Positions 53,968-62,898 of a stretch of DNA of 64,000 bases are shown here, piece after piece. The notes below the pieces were generated by a model. It made no database searches and was not told the DNA's origin. It saw only the letters and a program-made list of their open reading frames with translations. Within the stretch, counting starts at the first letter, position 1, and each line of letters opens with the position of its first letter. Where the stretch lies: the NCBI RefSeq assembly GCF_025499465.1, contig NZ_JAIMCA010000002.1, positions 310,001 through 374,000 on the forward strand. The letters run 5' to 3'. The position numbers and the translations under genes are program-made. Origin of the DNA: Allobosea sp. BH3 (GTDB taxonomy: Bacteria; Pseudomonadota; Alphaproteobacteria; Rhizobiales; Beijerinckiaceae).

Positions 53968-55284
53968 ATGTCGACAGCAACCGTCCCCGCTCGCAGCGGC
54001 GCGATACCAACCTTTTTCGCCCGCCGCGGCATCCATTACGGATGGGTCGTCGCAGGCGTCACCTTCCTGACGATGCTGGTCACGGCCGGAGCCGTCGGCG
54101 CGCCGGGCGTGCTGATCGGGCCACTACAGGCCGAGTTCGGCTGGGCGACCTCCGATATCTCCTCCGCCTTCGCCATCCGCCTCGTGCTGTTCGGCCTGCT
54201 CGGCCCCTTCGCAGCAGCCTTCATGAACCGCTTCGGCGTCCGCCGCGTCGCGGCCGTCGCGCTGAGCCTGATCGCGGCAGGCGTGCTCGGCTCCTTCGCC
54301 ATGACCACCCTCTGGCAGCTCTTCCTGCTCTGGGGCGTCGTGGTCGGATTCGGCACGGGGCTGACCGCCATGGTGCTCGGCGCCACCGTCGCGACCCGCT
54401 GGTTCTCCGCCCGGCGCGGCCTCGTGGTCGGGCTCCTGACGGCGAGCACCGCGACGGGACAGCTCGTCTTCCTGCCGCTGCTCGCCTCGCTGACCGAGCG
54501 GATCGGCTGGCGCAGCGCGCTCGGCTTCGTGCTCTTCATGCTCCTCGTCGCCGCACTCGTCGTGCTCCTGCTGATGCGCGACCGGCCGTCCGATGTCGGG
54601 CTTGCGGCCTATGGCGCGACAGGACCGGCGCCGGCTGCTCCGCCCGCGCCTGCGACGTTCATGGCGATGCTCGCCTCGCCACTCGTCGCGCTGCGCGAAG
54701 CGGCGGGCTCGCGCATCTTCTGGGTGCTTTTCGGCACCTTCTTCGTCTGCGGCGCCAGCACGAACGGGCTGGTGCAGACGCATTTTGTCTCGCTCTGCGG
54801 GGATTTCGGCATGGCGCCGGTCGCAGCCGCGGGCATGCTCGCGGTCATCGGTATCTTCGACTTCGCCGGCACCGTGGGCTCGGGCTGGCTCTCCGACCGC
54901 TACGACAGCCGCAAGCTGCTGTTCTGGTATTACGGCCTGCGCGGGCTTTCGCTGATCTACCTGCCCTTCACCTCGTTCAGCTTCTACGAACTCTCGATCT
55001 TTGCAGTTCTCTACGGCCTTGACTGGGTCGCCACCGTGCCGCCGACCGTCAAGCTCGCGGCCGACCGCTTCGGCGAGAAGGCGAACCTCGTCTTCGGCTG
55101 GATTTTCGCAGGCCACCAACTCGGGGCCGCCTTCGCCGCCTGGGGCGGGGGCTTCAGCCGCACCGCCTATCAGAGCTACCTGCCGGCCTTCTTCATCGCC
55201 GGCGTCCTCTGCCTGGTCGCCGCGCTCGCCATCCTCGCCGTGCGTGAGCCCCGCCAGGAGGCGCTCGTGCCGGCGGCGGCCTGA
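53968..55284 (+). CDS. MFS transporter (OxlT/MCT-like)
   Basis: A 438-residue carrier with 12 predicted helices and the usual cytosolic loop in the middle. YGWVVAGVTFLTMLVTAG at the start and WLSDRYDSRKLLFWYYGLRG (loop 8-9 motif) resemble oxalate:formate and monocarboxylate carriers. The substrate is unknown. It is preceded by a MarR gene on the same strand. Confidence 0.9.
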   Translation: MSTATVPARSGAIPTFFARRGIHYGWVVAGVTFLTMLVTAGAVGAPGVLIGPLQAEFGWATSDISSAFAIRLVLFGLLGPFAAAFMNRFGVRRVAAVALSLIAAGVLGSFAMTTLWQLFLLWGVVVGFGTGLTAMVLGATVATRWFSARRGLVVGLLTASTATGQLVFLPLLASLTERIGWRSALGFVLFMLLVAALVVLLLMRDRPSDVGLAAYGATGPAPAAPPAPATFMAMLASPLVALREAAGSRIFWVLFGTFFVCGASTNGLVQTHFVSLCGDFGMAPVAAAGMLAVIGIFDFAGTVGSGWLSDRYDSRKLLFWYYGLRGLSLIYLPFTSFSFYELSIFAVLYGLDWVATVPPTVKLAADRFGEKANLVFGWIFAGHQLGAAFAAWGGGFSRTAYQSYLPAFFIAGVLCLVAALAILAVREPRQEALVPAAA

Positions 55285-55374
55285 TCTCCCGCACGCCCCG
55301 CAGGCGGGATATGGCCTGCGGGCGCTTGCGACCGCTCTCCGGAACCCCGCATAGTCGCGGCCGAGAGGGTGTCC

Positions 55375-56523
55375 ATGAATCTGCGCTGTGTCGAATGCGA
55401 GGCGATGTTTCCGCCTCGCCTGATCTACCAATGCCCGGCCTGCGGCGGCATCCTCGAGACGGTGGGGCAGGACGATGTCGCTCCGTTCTCCTTCGGCGAA
55501 GGCGGAACACCGCTCCTGCGGGCGAGCCGGATCGAGGCGGAGCTGCCCGGCTTCTCCGGCGAGATCTGGCTGAAGGATGAGACACGCAATCCTTCCGGAT
55601 CGTTCAAGGACCGGCTGATCGCAGCCGCGCTCGGCCGCGCGATCGCGATGGGGGTGCGCGGTGTCGTCTGCGCATCCTCGGGCAATGCCGGTGCATCGAC
55701 CGCAGCCTATGCCGCGCGCGCCGGCGTGCCCGCCATCATTGTCGTGCCGGCCCATACGCCCCCCGGCAAGGTGACGCAGATCGCGGCCCATGGCGCGATC
55801 CTGCTGCTGGTCGAGGGCCATTACAGCCGTTCCTACGATCTTGCGCGGGCGCTCGCCGGGGAGCACGGCTTCGCCAATCTGACGACGACCTTCATCAACC
55901 CCTATGCGGTCGCGGGTGTTACCGCCGTGGGGCACGAGATATTCGCGCAGCTCGGCGGGCAGGCCCCGAGCCATGTGCTGATCCCGACCGGCAGCGGCCC
56001 GCTGGTGAAAGGCGTGTGGCAGGGCCTGCGCGAAGCCGGCGCGAGCGCGCGCCTCGTCGCCGTGCAGGCGGAGGGCTGCGCGCCGATCGTGCGGGCTTTC
56101 GAGGCGGGCGCCGAGCACGTCACGGCCTGGGGCATGCCGCAGACGATCGCATCCGGCATCAGCGACCCGCTGATCGGCTATGAGCGCGACGGGAGCTACA
56201 CCTTGCGGCTGGTGCGCGAGAGCGGCGGCTGCGCGGTGGCGGTCAGCGATGACGCGCTGCGCGAGGCGATGCAGACGCTGGCGCGGCGCGAGGGCATCTA
56301 TGCCGAGCCTACGGCTGCGAGCCCTATCGCCGCCCTGCGGCAGCTCCTCGCCGATGGCCGACTGCCGGCCGATGCCCGCATCGTCTGCCTGATCACCGGC
56401 CACGGCTTCAAGGACGCGCGCGCCTATCAGGAAATGCCCACCCGCACGCACCGCGTCGACGACCCGCGCGACACCGCCGCCGTGGCGCGGCTGTGCGAGG
56501 CGGCCATCGCCGAACGGGTCTAG
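55375..56523 (+). CDS. Threonine synthase-like PLP enzyme
   Basis: A 382-residue fold-type II PLP enzyme. An N-terminal zinc ribbon (CVEC ... CPAC, residues 5-24) is followed by the PLP Lys in RNPSGSFKDRL, the glycine loop SSGNAGASTAA and PTGSGPLVKG. It resembles threonine synthase and related beta-eliminating enzymes. ATG 55375 has GAGAGG upstream; GTG 55369 is an alternative. It is a single gene, convergent with the FAD reductase, and may not be the housekeeping ThrC. Confidence 0.85.
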   Translation: MNLRCVECEAMFPPRLIYQCPACGGILETVGQDDVAPFSFGEGGTPLLRASRIEAELPGFSGEIWLKDETRNPSGSFKDRLIAAALGRAIAMGVRGVVCASSGNAGASTAAYAARAGVPAIIVVPAHTPPGKVTQIAAHGAILLLVEGHYSRSYDLARALAGEHGFANLTTTFINPYAVAGVTAVGHEIFAQLGGQAPSHVLIPTGSGPLVKGVWQGLREAGASARLVAVQAEGCAPIVRAFEAGAEHVTAWGMPQTIASGISDPLIGYERDGSYTLRLVRESGGCAVAVSDDALREAMQTLARREGIYAEPTAASPIAALRQLLADGRLPADARIVCLITGHGFKDARAYQEMPTRTHRVDDPRDTAAVARLCEAAIAERV

Positions 56524-56532
56524 GCCGTCAAC

Positions 56533-57795
56533 TCAGACCGGAACAGCCGCGGCAAGAGTCTTGAGATCGAAACTCGCAGCCTGCGCCTCGGCGAATCCGA
56601 GCGGCGCGGGCTTTGCCAGGATTCGCCGCACCAGCATGTTGTCGGCCGGCCGGTTGACCGTTTCCGCGCCGACGAAAATGCCGTCCCGGAACGCCAGCAG
56701 CGACAGCCGGCGCTCCTCGCGTGAGCCGATCTCGATCAGTTGATCGCCCTGCGCGACGAGCCCGGCCATCTGCAGCTTCAGACTGCCCTGATCCGACCAG
56801 AACCAGGGCACGGCGCGATAGGGCAGCGGCCTGCCGGCCAGACGCGCGGCGACGGTGCGGCCCTGATCGATGGCGTTCTGCACCGACTCGACGCGGATCC
56901 GCGAACCCGAGAACGGGTTCGGATGGCTCGCGCAGTCACCGATGGCGGAGATCGCCGGGTCTTCCGTCCGCAGCCACTCGTCGACCACGATGCCGTTATC
57001 GGTGGGAAGCCCGCCCAGCGCTGCGAGTTCGTCGTTGGCGACGCCGCCGATGCCCATCAGGACGAGATCGGCCGGCAGCAGGCGGCCGTCCTCGAGCCGC
57101 ACCGCCGCGACCCTGCCGGCATCACCCTCGATCGCGGCAAGCCGGGCGCCGAAATGCAGGGCGATGCCCGCTTCGGCGTGCCACTGCCGGAACAGCTCCG
57201 ACATCGTCGGCGTAACGGAACGCGCCATGGGACGGTCGGCCGCCTCGACGACGCTGACGGCGAGCCCCGCCTTGGCGGCGACCGCAGCGAACTCCAGACC
57301 GATGAAGCCGGCGCCGACGACCACTGCGCTGCGCGCCTGCCCTATCCGCTGCGCGAGCGCCGTCGCGTCAGCCAGGCTGCGCAGATACATGACGCCGTCG
57401 AGATCGGAGCCCAGCCCGCTCCAGCGCCGCGCACGCGAACCCGTCGCCAGCACGAGGTGGCCGTAGCCCAGCCGCTGGCCGTCCGAGAGGATGAGTTCCT
57501 GCCGCACCCGGTCGATCGCCGTGGCCCGCGCGTCGCTGAGGACGCCGATCCGAAGCTCATCGAGCAGGGCACGCGGCCGCAGAACGAGACTGTCGGCGGA
57601 GATGGTTCCCTGAAGATAGCCCTTCGAGAGCGGCGGGCGCTGATAGGGCAGCGAGGGCTCGTCCCCGATCATCAGGACGGAGCCCGCGAACCCTTCCTCA
57701 CGCAGCGAGAGAGCCGTCTGCAGCCCGGCCTGTCCGGCACCGAGGATCAGGACGTCAGCGCGGCCATCGGCCGCGATATTGGCCAGTTCCGACAT
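56533..57795 (-). CDS. Ferredoxin/rubredoxin reductase-like FAD oxidoreductase
   Basis: A 420-residue flavoprotein of the class that transfers electrons from NAD(P)H to a ferredoxin (rhodocoxin/putidaredoxin reductase type). FAD loop ILGAGQAGLQTALSL (residues 17-31), NAD loop VVGAGFIGLEFAAVAAKAG (near 160), and the FAD motif AISAIGDCASHPNPF. It ends with the family's C-terminal reductase domain (PWFWSDQGSLKLQMAG). No partner ferredoxin or P450 is nearby. Confidence 0.9.
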   Translation of the reverse strand: MSELANIAADGRADVLILGAGQAGLQTALSLREEGFAGSVLMIGDEPSLPYQRPPLSKGYLQGTISADSLVLRPRALLDELRIGVLSDARATAIDRVRQELILSDGQRLGYGHLVLATGSRARRWSGLGSDLDGVMYLRSLADATALAQRIGQARSAVVVGAGFIGLEFAAVAAKAGLAVSVVEAADRPMARSVTPTMSELFRQWHAEAGIALHFGARLAAIEGDAGRVAAVRLEDGRLLPADLVLMGIGGVANDELAALGGLPTDNGIVVDEWLRTEDPAISAIGDCASHPNPFSGSRIRVESVQNAIDQGRTVAARLAGRPLPYRAVPWFWSDQGSLKLQMAGLVAQGDQLIEIGSREERRLSLLAFRDGIFVGAETVNRPADNMLVRRILAKPAPLGFAEAQAASFDLKTLAAAVPV

Positions 57796-57819
57796 AGGTC
57801 TTCGATTTTCGCCCTGCTT

Positions 57820-57870
57820 CGTCGCAATTCCTCGAGCGGACCGGCATCCGCTTCGCTCGAAAAATGCTCC
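57820..57870. repeat. Rhizobiales-type dispersed repeat, copy 2
   Basis: Minus strand: GGAGCATTTTTCGAGCGAAGC, GGATGCCGGTC, then a degenerate right arm ending GAATTGCGACG. The left arm is almost identical to the copy at 39725-39770. It lies in the leader of the FAD reductase gene. Confidence 0.55.
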
Positions 57871-58014
57871 AGCCCATCAGATCTGCGCGTCGGGCCGTTC
57901 GAGCAAGGCCGTCGAGCGCTTCGCTGACGGGTATCTGGCACGAAAGACGGGAGTTGTCGCGTGGCTGCGTGGCGGTGGCGGCGAGGGGCTCCCCCTCGGC
58001 CGCACTCATCGGCG

Positions 58015-59598
58015 TCAGTCGAGCCGCACGATCCTCGCTTCGCCCGGCGCCGCAGCGTGGCTGGATATCACGACGATCCGGTCGCGAAGGCGCGTCAGCA
58101 GCCTTGCCAGAATGCGGGGCCCCTGCTCCGCATCGAGATGCTCGGTCGGCTCGTCGAGCAGCACCAGCGGCTTCGTGGTGAGCCAGGCCCGCACGAGGTT
58201 CAGCCGTTGGGCCTCGCCCAGCGAGACAGCGTCCTGCGTGATCCAGCCTTCCAGCCCACCGGCCTGGCGCACGCGCTCCGACAATTCGACGGCATCGAGC
58301 GCCTGCCAGAGCTCATCGTCCGGCAGATCGGGCGCGAACAGGTTGGCGCGAATGCTGTCGGCCAGGATGGCGGCGTCGTGCGGGCAGAACATCGCGAGAG
58401 CCCGCCGCTCGACAGCGGTGAGCGGGCCGCCTTCGCTCTCCAGGACATCCTCGCCGATCCAGCCCGCGATCTGCTTGAGCAGGCTCGTCTTGCCCACGCC
58501 GCTCGCGCCGGCGAGGATCGTCGGACTGCCGGCCTTCAGGGCGAGCGCCAGGGGCTGAGCCAAAGGGCGGGCATCGGGCGCGCGGCGCTGCAGTGAAGCT
58601 GCTCCGAGGGCAGCGATGGGCTGCACCGCCGCAGGCACCGCAGCGGCCGAAGCGGATTGGGTCCATCGCGCGATCTCGCCGGCAGCCGCCCGCCTGCGCA
58701 GCGCTGCCGCTACCATGCGCGAGATGCCTTGAGCCGACTCACCAAGCGCGAGCCAGGAGAAGGCGAGAAACACAGGTATCAACAGGGCCTCGGTGCGGGC
58801 TCCGGCGATCCACGCGGCGGCCATCACGCTCACGGCTGCGAGCGGTCCGAGCAGCGAGGCCAGTGCGTCGCTCCATGCCTGCGCACGACGCAGCGCCAGC
58901 AGATCATCTTCGGCTTGCGAGAAGCGGTGCAGCGCCGCTGCACAATGCACCGGCCAAGCGCGTTCGGCCTGCAACGGCACGACCGCGCCCAGAATGGCGC
59001 CGAGTTCGCGCGCGCCCTCGCGACGCCCTTCGCGCACCTGCCGCCACAGCGCCTCGCCACGACGGGCCAACCGGCGCAGGCCGGCGCCAAGGACCGCCAG
59101 AAGCGCCATGATCGGGATCAGCGCCGGCGGCGCGACGAAGGCCGTCGCGATGAGAGAGCCGACAAGGCCTGCGGCGAGAAGCATCGCCGGCAGGTCGGCG
59201 CGCAGGCGGGCGAAGTCGAGATCCTCGACGTCGTCGAGATAGTCGGCGAGGCGCGCCTGATCCGCGAGTTGCCAGCCGGCGCCACGGACGGCCGGCGCGG
59301 CCGCCATGGCGTCGAACAGCGCGATACGCCGGTCCGTCTGGTCGGTCAGTGCGGCTTGATGGCCGGTCAGGCGCTCGCCATAGCGCGCCGCCGTGCGGCC
59401 GAGCGCAAAGAGCCGGACCAGCGCTCCGGGCATGTGGAAGTTGAACGTCAGGGCGGCCGCCGACAGGCCCGCCAGCGCGACCGAGCCGAGGAACCAGGCC
59501 GACAGGCCGCCGAGCATGACTGCGCAGAGCAGAGCCGTGAGAGCGAACCCTCCGGCATAGCGCCAAAGCTTCCGCGCCTTTTCCGTACGCATCGTCAC
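58015..59598 (-). CDS. cydC: Cysteine/glutathione ABC exporter subunit CydC
   Basis: A 527-residue half-transporter: six helices (residues about 15-300), then an ATPase domain. With CydD it exports cysteine and glutathione to the periplasm for cytochrome bd assembly. Walker A GASGVGKTS and Walker B PLVLLDEPTEHLD are good, but the signature reads SLGEAQR where LSGGQ is expected. I chose GTG 59598 (GGAG eight bases upstream), which overlaps the cydD stop by four bases; ATG 59592 is possible. Confidence 0.88.
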   Translation of the reverse strand: MTMRTEKARKLWRYAGGFALTALLCAVMLGGLSAWFLGSVALAGLSAAALTFNFHMPGALVRLFALGRTAARYGERLTGHQAALTDQTDRRIALFDAMAAAPAVRGAGWQLADQARLADYLDDVEDLDFARLRADLPAMLLAAGLVGSLIATAFVAPPALIPIMALLAVLGAGLRRLARRGEALWRQVREGRREGARELGAILGAVVPLQAERAWPVHCAAALHRFSQAEDDLLALRRAQAWSDALASLLGPLAAVSVMAAAWIAGARTEALLIPVFLAFSWLALGESAQGISRMVAAALRRRAAAGEIARWTQSASAAAVPAAVQPIAALGAASLQRRAPDARPLAQPLALALKAGSPTILAGASGVGKTSLLKQIAGWIGEDVLESEGGPLTAVERRALAMFCPHDAAILADSIRANLFAPDLPDDELWQALDAVELSERVRQAGGLEGWITQDAVSLGEAQRLNLVRAWLTTKPLVLLDEPTEHLDAEQGPRILARLLTRLRDRIVVISSHAAAPGEARIVRLD

Positions 59599-61205
59599 GC
59601 GACGGTCTCCGGCATCCGGGCGAGGGACAGGTCGACGCGACGGTCCGCGAGTGCGACGAGTGCAGGGTCGTGGCTCGCGACGACGACGAGGCGCCGCTGC
59701 GCGACGTCGCGCAGGGCGAGCCGCACCGCCTGCGCCGTCCGAGGGTCGAGCTTGGCCGTCGGTTCGTCGGCGACGACGGTCCCGTCGCTCAGCAGCGCCC
59801 GCGCGACGGCGATGCGCAATCGCTGTCCGCCCGAGAGGTTGGCTCCGCCGGTCGCGATCCGGGCCGAAAGGCCACCGGGCAGCAGGACATCGTCGAGCAG
59901 GCCGATGCGGGCCGCCGCCTGATGCAGCCGGGCGGCGTCCGGCGCTGGGAGACCTGCAGTCATTGCCTCGGCCAGCGAGCCGCCCGCGACGAAGCTGTCG
60001 GTCGCGACCCAGACGCAGCCGCCCGGCAGGGCCGCCGCGCCATCGCGAGGCGCGCGCTCGATCCCGACGAGGCGCCGCAGCAGCGTCGATTTCCCGGCGC
60101 CGCTCGGGCCCGTCACGACCACGAGCCCGTGAGAGGGCAGCTCCATTTTCGACAGCGCCTCGTCCACGGCCGGCAAGCACGGCATTGCGGGCGCGGCGGT
60201 GTCGAGCAGGCGGTCGAGCGCGGCGGCCGCAGCCTGCCCCTCGGCCTTGGCGTGATACTGCTCCGAGAACCGGCGGAACGGCGCGAAATATTCCGGCGCG
60301 ACCATGAGGACGAAGAGGCTCTGCCAGAGTTCGAGCCCGGAGAAGCCCGGCAGGGTCGCGAGCCCGAGGTGGCCGAGCCCAAGGAAGACGGCGAGCATCG
60401 CGATCGAGAGCGAGGCGAAGAAGTCGATCAGCCCGGCGTTCAGGAAGGCGAGGCGCAACACGCCCATCGTACGGGCGACATGGACGTCCAGCCGCCCGGA
60501 CAGTTTGGCCTCCTCGCTCGCCAGCGCATCATTGGCGACGATCGTGGGCAAGGTGCGGATGCGATCGGCGAACTGCCCGGCGAGATGGCCGAACGCCCGC
60601 TCCTGTGCGTCGGCACGTTCCCGGATGGCGCCGCCGACCAGCACGAAGAACAGGATCATGACCGGCGTCAGCAGCAGGACCAGCAGGGCCGACTGCCAGG
60701 AGACCGCGGCGAGCGCCATCGCCGCCATCAGCGGACCGACCGCCATCATCATGCCGGCGGCGCGATGGCCGATCACAAGGCTGGAAACGGCTTCGGGATA
60801 GCGCTGCACGGCGACCGAGAGAGCGCCGGCCGGCAGGGAGCGAAGCAGCCCGGCCGGCAAACCCTGCAGCCTCTCGCTCGCGGCCTGACGGATGGCGATG
60901 GAGACCCTTGTCTCGGCGCCCGCCTGCGCATGGTCGGCCATCAGCCCGGCCCATGCCGCCAGGCAGACGAGAACCAGGACAGCGGCTAGAGACCACGGCG
61001 CCATCTCCTGCCCCATGACCAGCCGCCCGAAGAGAAGAGCCATGCAGCCTGCGGCACCGAGGCGCAGGGCCGTGCGGACGATCTGCCAGGCGAGGAACAA
61101 GCGCAGGCCCGCCGCACCCTGAATTTGCGCTCTTTCGAGCGCTGCAAAAGTCATTTTGCCGTCAGCAGGGCTACTTGGCCCAACCGGACGGATGCGATTT
61201 TCCAT
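59595..61205 (-). CDS. cydD: Cysteine/glutathione ABC exporter subunit CydD
   Basis: A 536-residue half-transporter: six helices (about 30-310) and an ATPase domain with Walker A GPSGAGKST, signature ANLSGGQRLRI, Walker B TVVADEPTAKLD and a switch His in VASHDPAL. It is divergent from cydA, with an FNR/FixK box in the 99-base gap, and coupled to cydC. The pair supplies periplasmic thiols needed for the bd oxidase made by the divergent operon. Confidence 0.9.
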   Translation of the reverse strand: MENRIRPVGPSSPADGKMTFAALERAQIQGAAGLRLFLAWQIVRTALRLGAAGCMALLFGRLVMGQEMAPWSLAAVLVLVCLAAWAGLMADHAQAGAETRVSIAIRQAASERLQGLPAGLLRSLPAGALSVAVQRYPEAVSSLVIGHRAAGMMMAVGPLMAAMALAAVSWQSALLVLLLTPVMILFFVLVGGAIRERADAQERAFGHLAGQFADRIRTLPTIVANDALASEEAKLSGRLDVHVARTMGVLRLAFLNAGLIDFFASLSIAMLAVFLGLGHLGLATLPGFSGLELWQSLFVLMVAPEYFAPFRRFSEQYHAKAEGQAAAAALDRLLDTAAPAMPCLPAVDEALSKMELPSHGLVVVTGPSGAGKSTLLRRLVGIERAPRDGAAALPGGCVWVATDSFVAGGSLAEAMTAGLPAPDAARLHQAAARIGLLDDVLLPGGLSARIATGGANLSGGQRLRIAVARALLSDGTVVADEPTAKLDPRTAQAVRLALRDVAQRRLVVVASHDPALVALADRRVDLSLARMPETVA

Positions 61206-61238
61206 TCCTCAGTGTCCCCCTGTCGCAGGGCGTGCCGG

Positions 61239-61252
61239 TTGATCCGAATCAA
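61239..61252. promoter_or_regulatory. FNR/FixK box (TTGATCCGAATCAA)
   Basis: A perfect TTGAT-N4-ATCAA palindrome between cydD and cydA. Its centre is 41.5 bases before a start predicted from the TAGACT -10 at 61275-61280 (about 61287), the position for class II activation of cydA at low oxygen. It may also act on cydDC. Confidence 0.82.
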
Positions 61253-61304
61253 GCGGCTGGAGATAAAACAAGTCTAGACTGAGGCATTCCGAAAGGACGC
61301 TCCC

Positions 61305-62879
61305 ATGGTCGATCCGCTCCTTGTCGATTTGTCGCGCCTGCAATTCGCACTCACGGCGCTCTATCATTTCCTGTTCGTGCCGCTGACGCTGGGTCTCTCG
61401 ATCCTGATCGCGATGATGGAAACCGTCTATGTGATGACGCGCCGCACGATCTGGCGCGACATGACGAAGTTCTGGGGCGTGCTCTTCGGCATCAACTTCG
61501 CACTGGGCGTCGCCACCGGCATCACCATGGAATTCCAGTTCGGCATGAACTGGGCCTTCTACTCGCATTATGTCGGGGACGTCTTCGGCGCGCCGCTCGC
61601 GATCGAGGGGCTGATGGCGTTCTTCCTCGAGGCGACCTTCGTCGGCCTGTTCTTCTTCGGCTGGGACCGGCTGTCGCCGCGCGCGCACCTTGCCGTCACC
61701 TGGCTGATGGCGCTGGGCACGAACTTCTCGGCGCTATGGATCCTGGTCGCGAATGGCTGGATGCAGAACCCGGTCGGCGCCGCCTTCAACCCGGTCACGA
61801 TGCGCATGGAAGTTACCGATTTCATGGCGGTGATCTTCAACCCGGTCGCGCAAGCGAAGTTCGTGCACACGGTCTCGGCCGGCTATGTCTGCGCGGCCAC
61901 CTTCGTGCTCGGCGTCTCGGGCTGGTACATGCTGCGCGGGCGGCATGTGGAGCTCGCCAAGCGCTCCTTCGTCATCGCCTCGGCCTTCGGCCTCGCCTCG
62001 GCGCTCTCCGTCATCGTGCTCGGCGACGAGAGCGGCTACGCGCTGACCGACAACCAGAAGATGAAGCTCGCCGCGATCGAGGCGATGTGGGAGACCGAGC
62101 CGCCGCCGGCCGCATTCACCGCCATCGGCATTCCGAGCCTGACCGACCGCAAGACCCATTTCGCCATCCATATCCCTTGGGTGATGGGGCTGATCGGCAC
62201 ACGCTCGTTCGACACGCCGATCCCCGGCATCAACGAGCTGGTGCAGAAGGCCGAGGCGCGCATCCGTGACGGGCTGATCGCCTATGACGCGCTCGAAAAG
62301 ATCAAGGCGAACCGGAACGACGGCGCCGCCCGCGCCGCCTTCGACGCCTCCTCCCACGATCTCGGCTACGCGCTGCTGCTGAAGAGGTTCATCGCCGATC
62401 CGCGGCAGGCGACGGAGCAGAACATCAAGGATGCGGCGTGGTCGACCGTGCCGGGCGTGCCCTGGCTGTTCTTCGGCTTCCGCCTGATGGTTCTGTGCGC
62501 CTTCCTGCTGCTCGGCGTGTTCGCGATCTCGCTGTGGCATACGATCCGCGAGCAGGAGGCGCCGCGCTGGGTGTTCCGCATGGCGCTGCTGGCGATGCCG
62601 CTGCCCTGGATCGCGATCGAGGTCGGCTGGTTCGTCGCCGAGTTCGGCCGCCAGCCCTGGATCATCGAAGGCGTGCTGCCGACGTTCCTGGCGACCTCCG
62701 AGCTCGGGGTCTGGAATCTCATGCTCACCATCGCCGGCTTCACGGCGCTCTACGGAACGCTGGCCGTCATCGAGGTGAAGCTGATGCTCGAAGCCATCCG
62801 CACGGGGCCGGCGATCACCCACGTCATCGATGCGATGGCGCCGGGGCGCCCGCGCCCTGCCCTGCAGCCGGCCGAGTGA
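61305..62879 (+). CDS. cydA: Cytochrome bd ubiquinol oxidase subunit I
   Basis: A 524-residue inner membrane protein that carries haems b558, b595 and d and oxidises quinol. Haem ligand His21 (ALYHFLFVP), His188 (AKFVHTVSAGYV), proton-path Glu101 and Glu109 (IEGLMAFFLEATF) and GRQPW near the end are all present. The quinol-binding Q-loop is of the long type, as the total length is like that of E. coli. Expression is probably controlled by the FNR/FixK box upstream. It lies 19 bases before cydB. Confidence 0.96.
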   Translation: MVDPLLVDLSRLQFALTALYHFLFVPLTLGLSILIAMMETVYVMTRRTIWRDMTKFWGVLFGINFALGVATGITMEFQFGMNWAFYSHYVGDVFGAPLAIEGLMAFFLEATFVGLFFFGWDRLSPRAHLAVTWLMALGTNFSALWILVANGWMQNPVGAAFNPVTMRMEVTDFMAVIFNPVAQAKFVHTVSAGYVCAATFVLGVSGWYMLRGRHVELAKRSFVIASAFGLASALSVIVLGDESGYALTDNQKMKLAAIEAMWETEPPPAAFTAIGIPSLTDRKTHFAIHIPWVMGLIGTRSFDTPIPGINELVQKAEARIRDGLIAYDALEKIKANRNDGAARAAFDASSHDLGYALLLKRFIADPRQATEQNIKDAAWSTVPGVPWLFFGFRLMVLCAFLLLGVFAISLWHTIREQEAPRWVFRMALLAMPLPWIAIEVGWFVAEFGRQPWIIEGVLPTFLATSELGVWNLMLTIAGFTALYGTLAVIEVKLMLEAIRTGPAITHVIDAMAPGRPRPALQPAE

Positions 62880-62898
62880 CCGGGAAGGAGCGAAAACG

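Noticed and set aside
59599..60180. N-terminal extension of the cydC frame
   Set aside because: The frame is open inside cydD but gives Arg-rich nonsense; CydC begins at 59598 with a ribosome site and overlaps the cydD stop.
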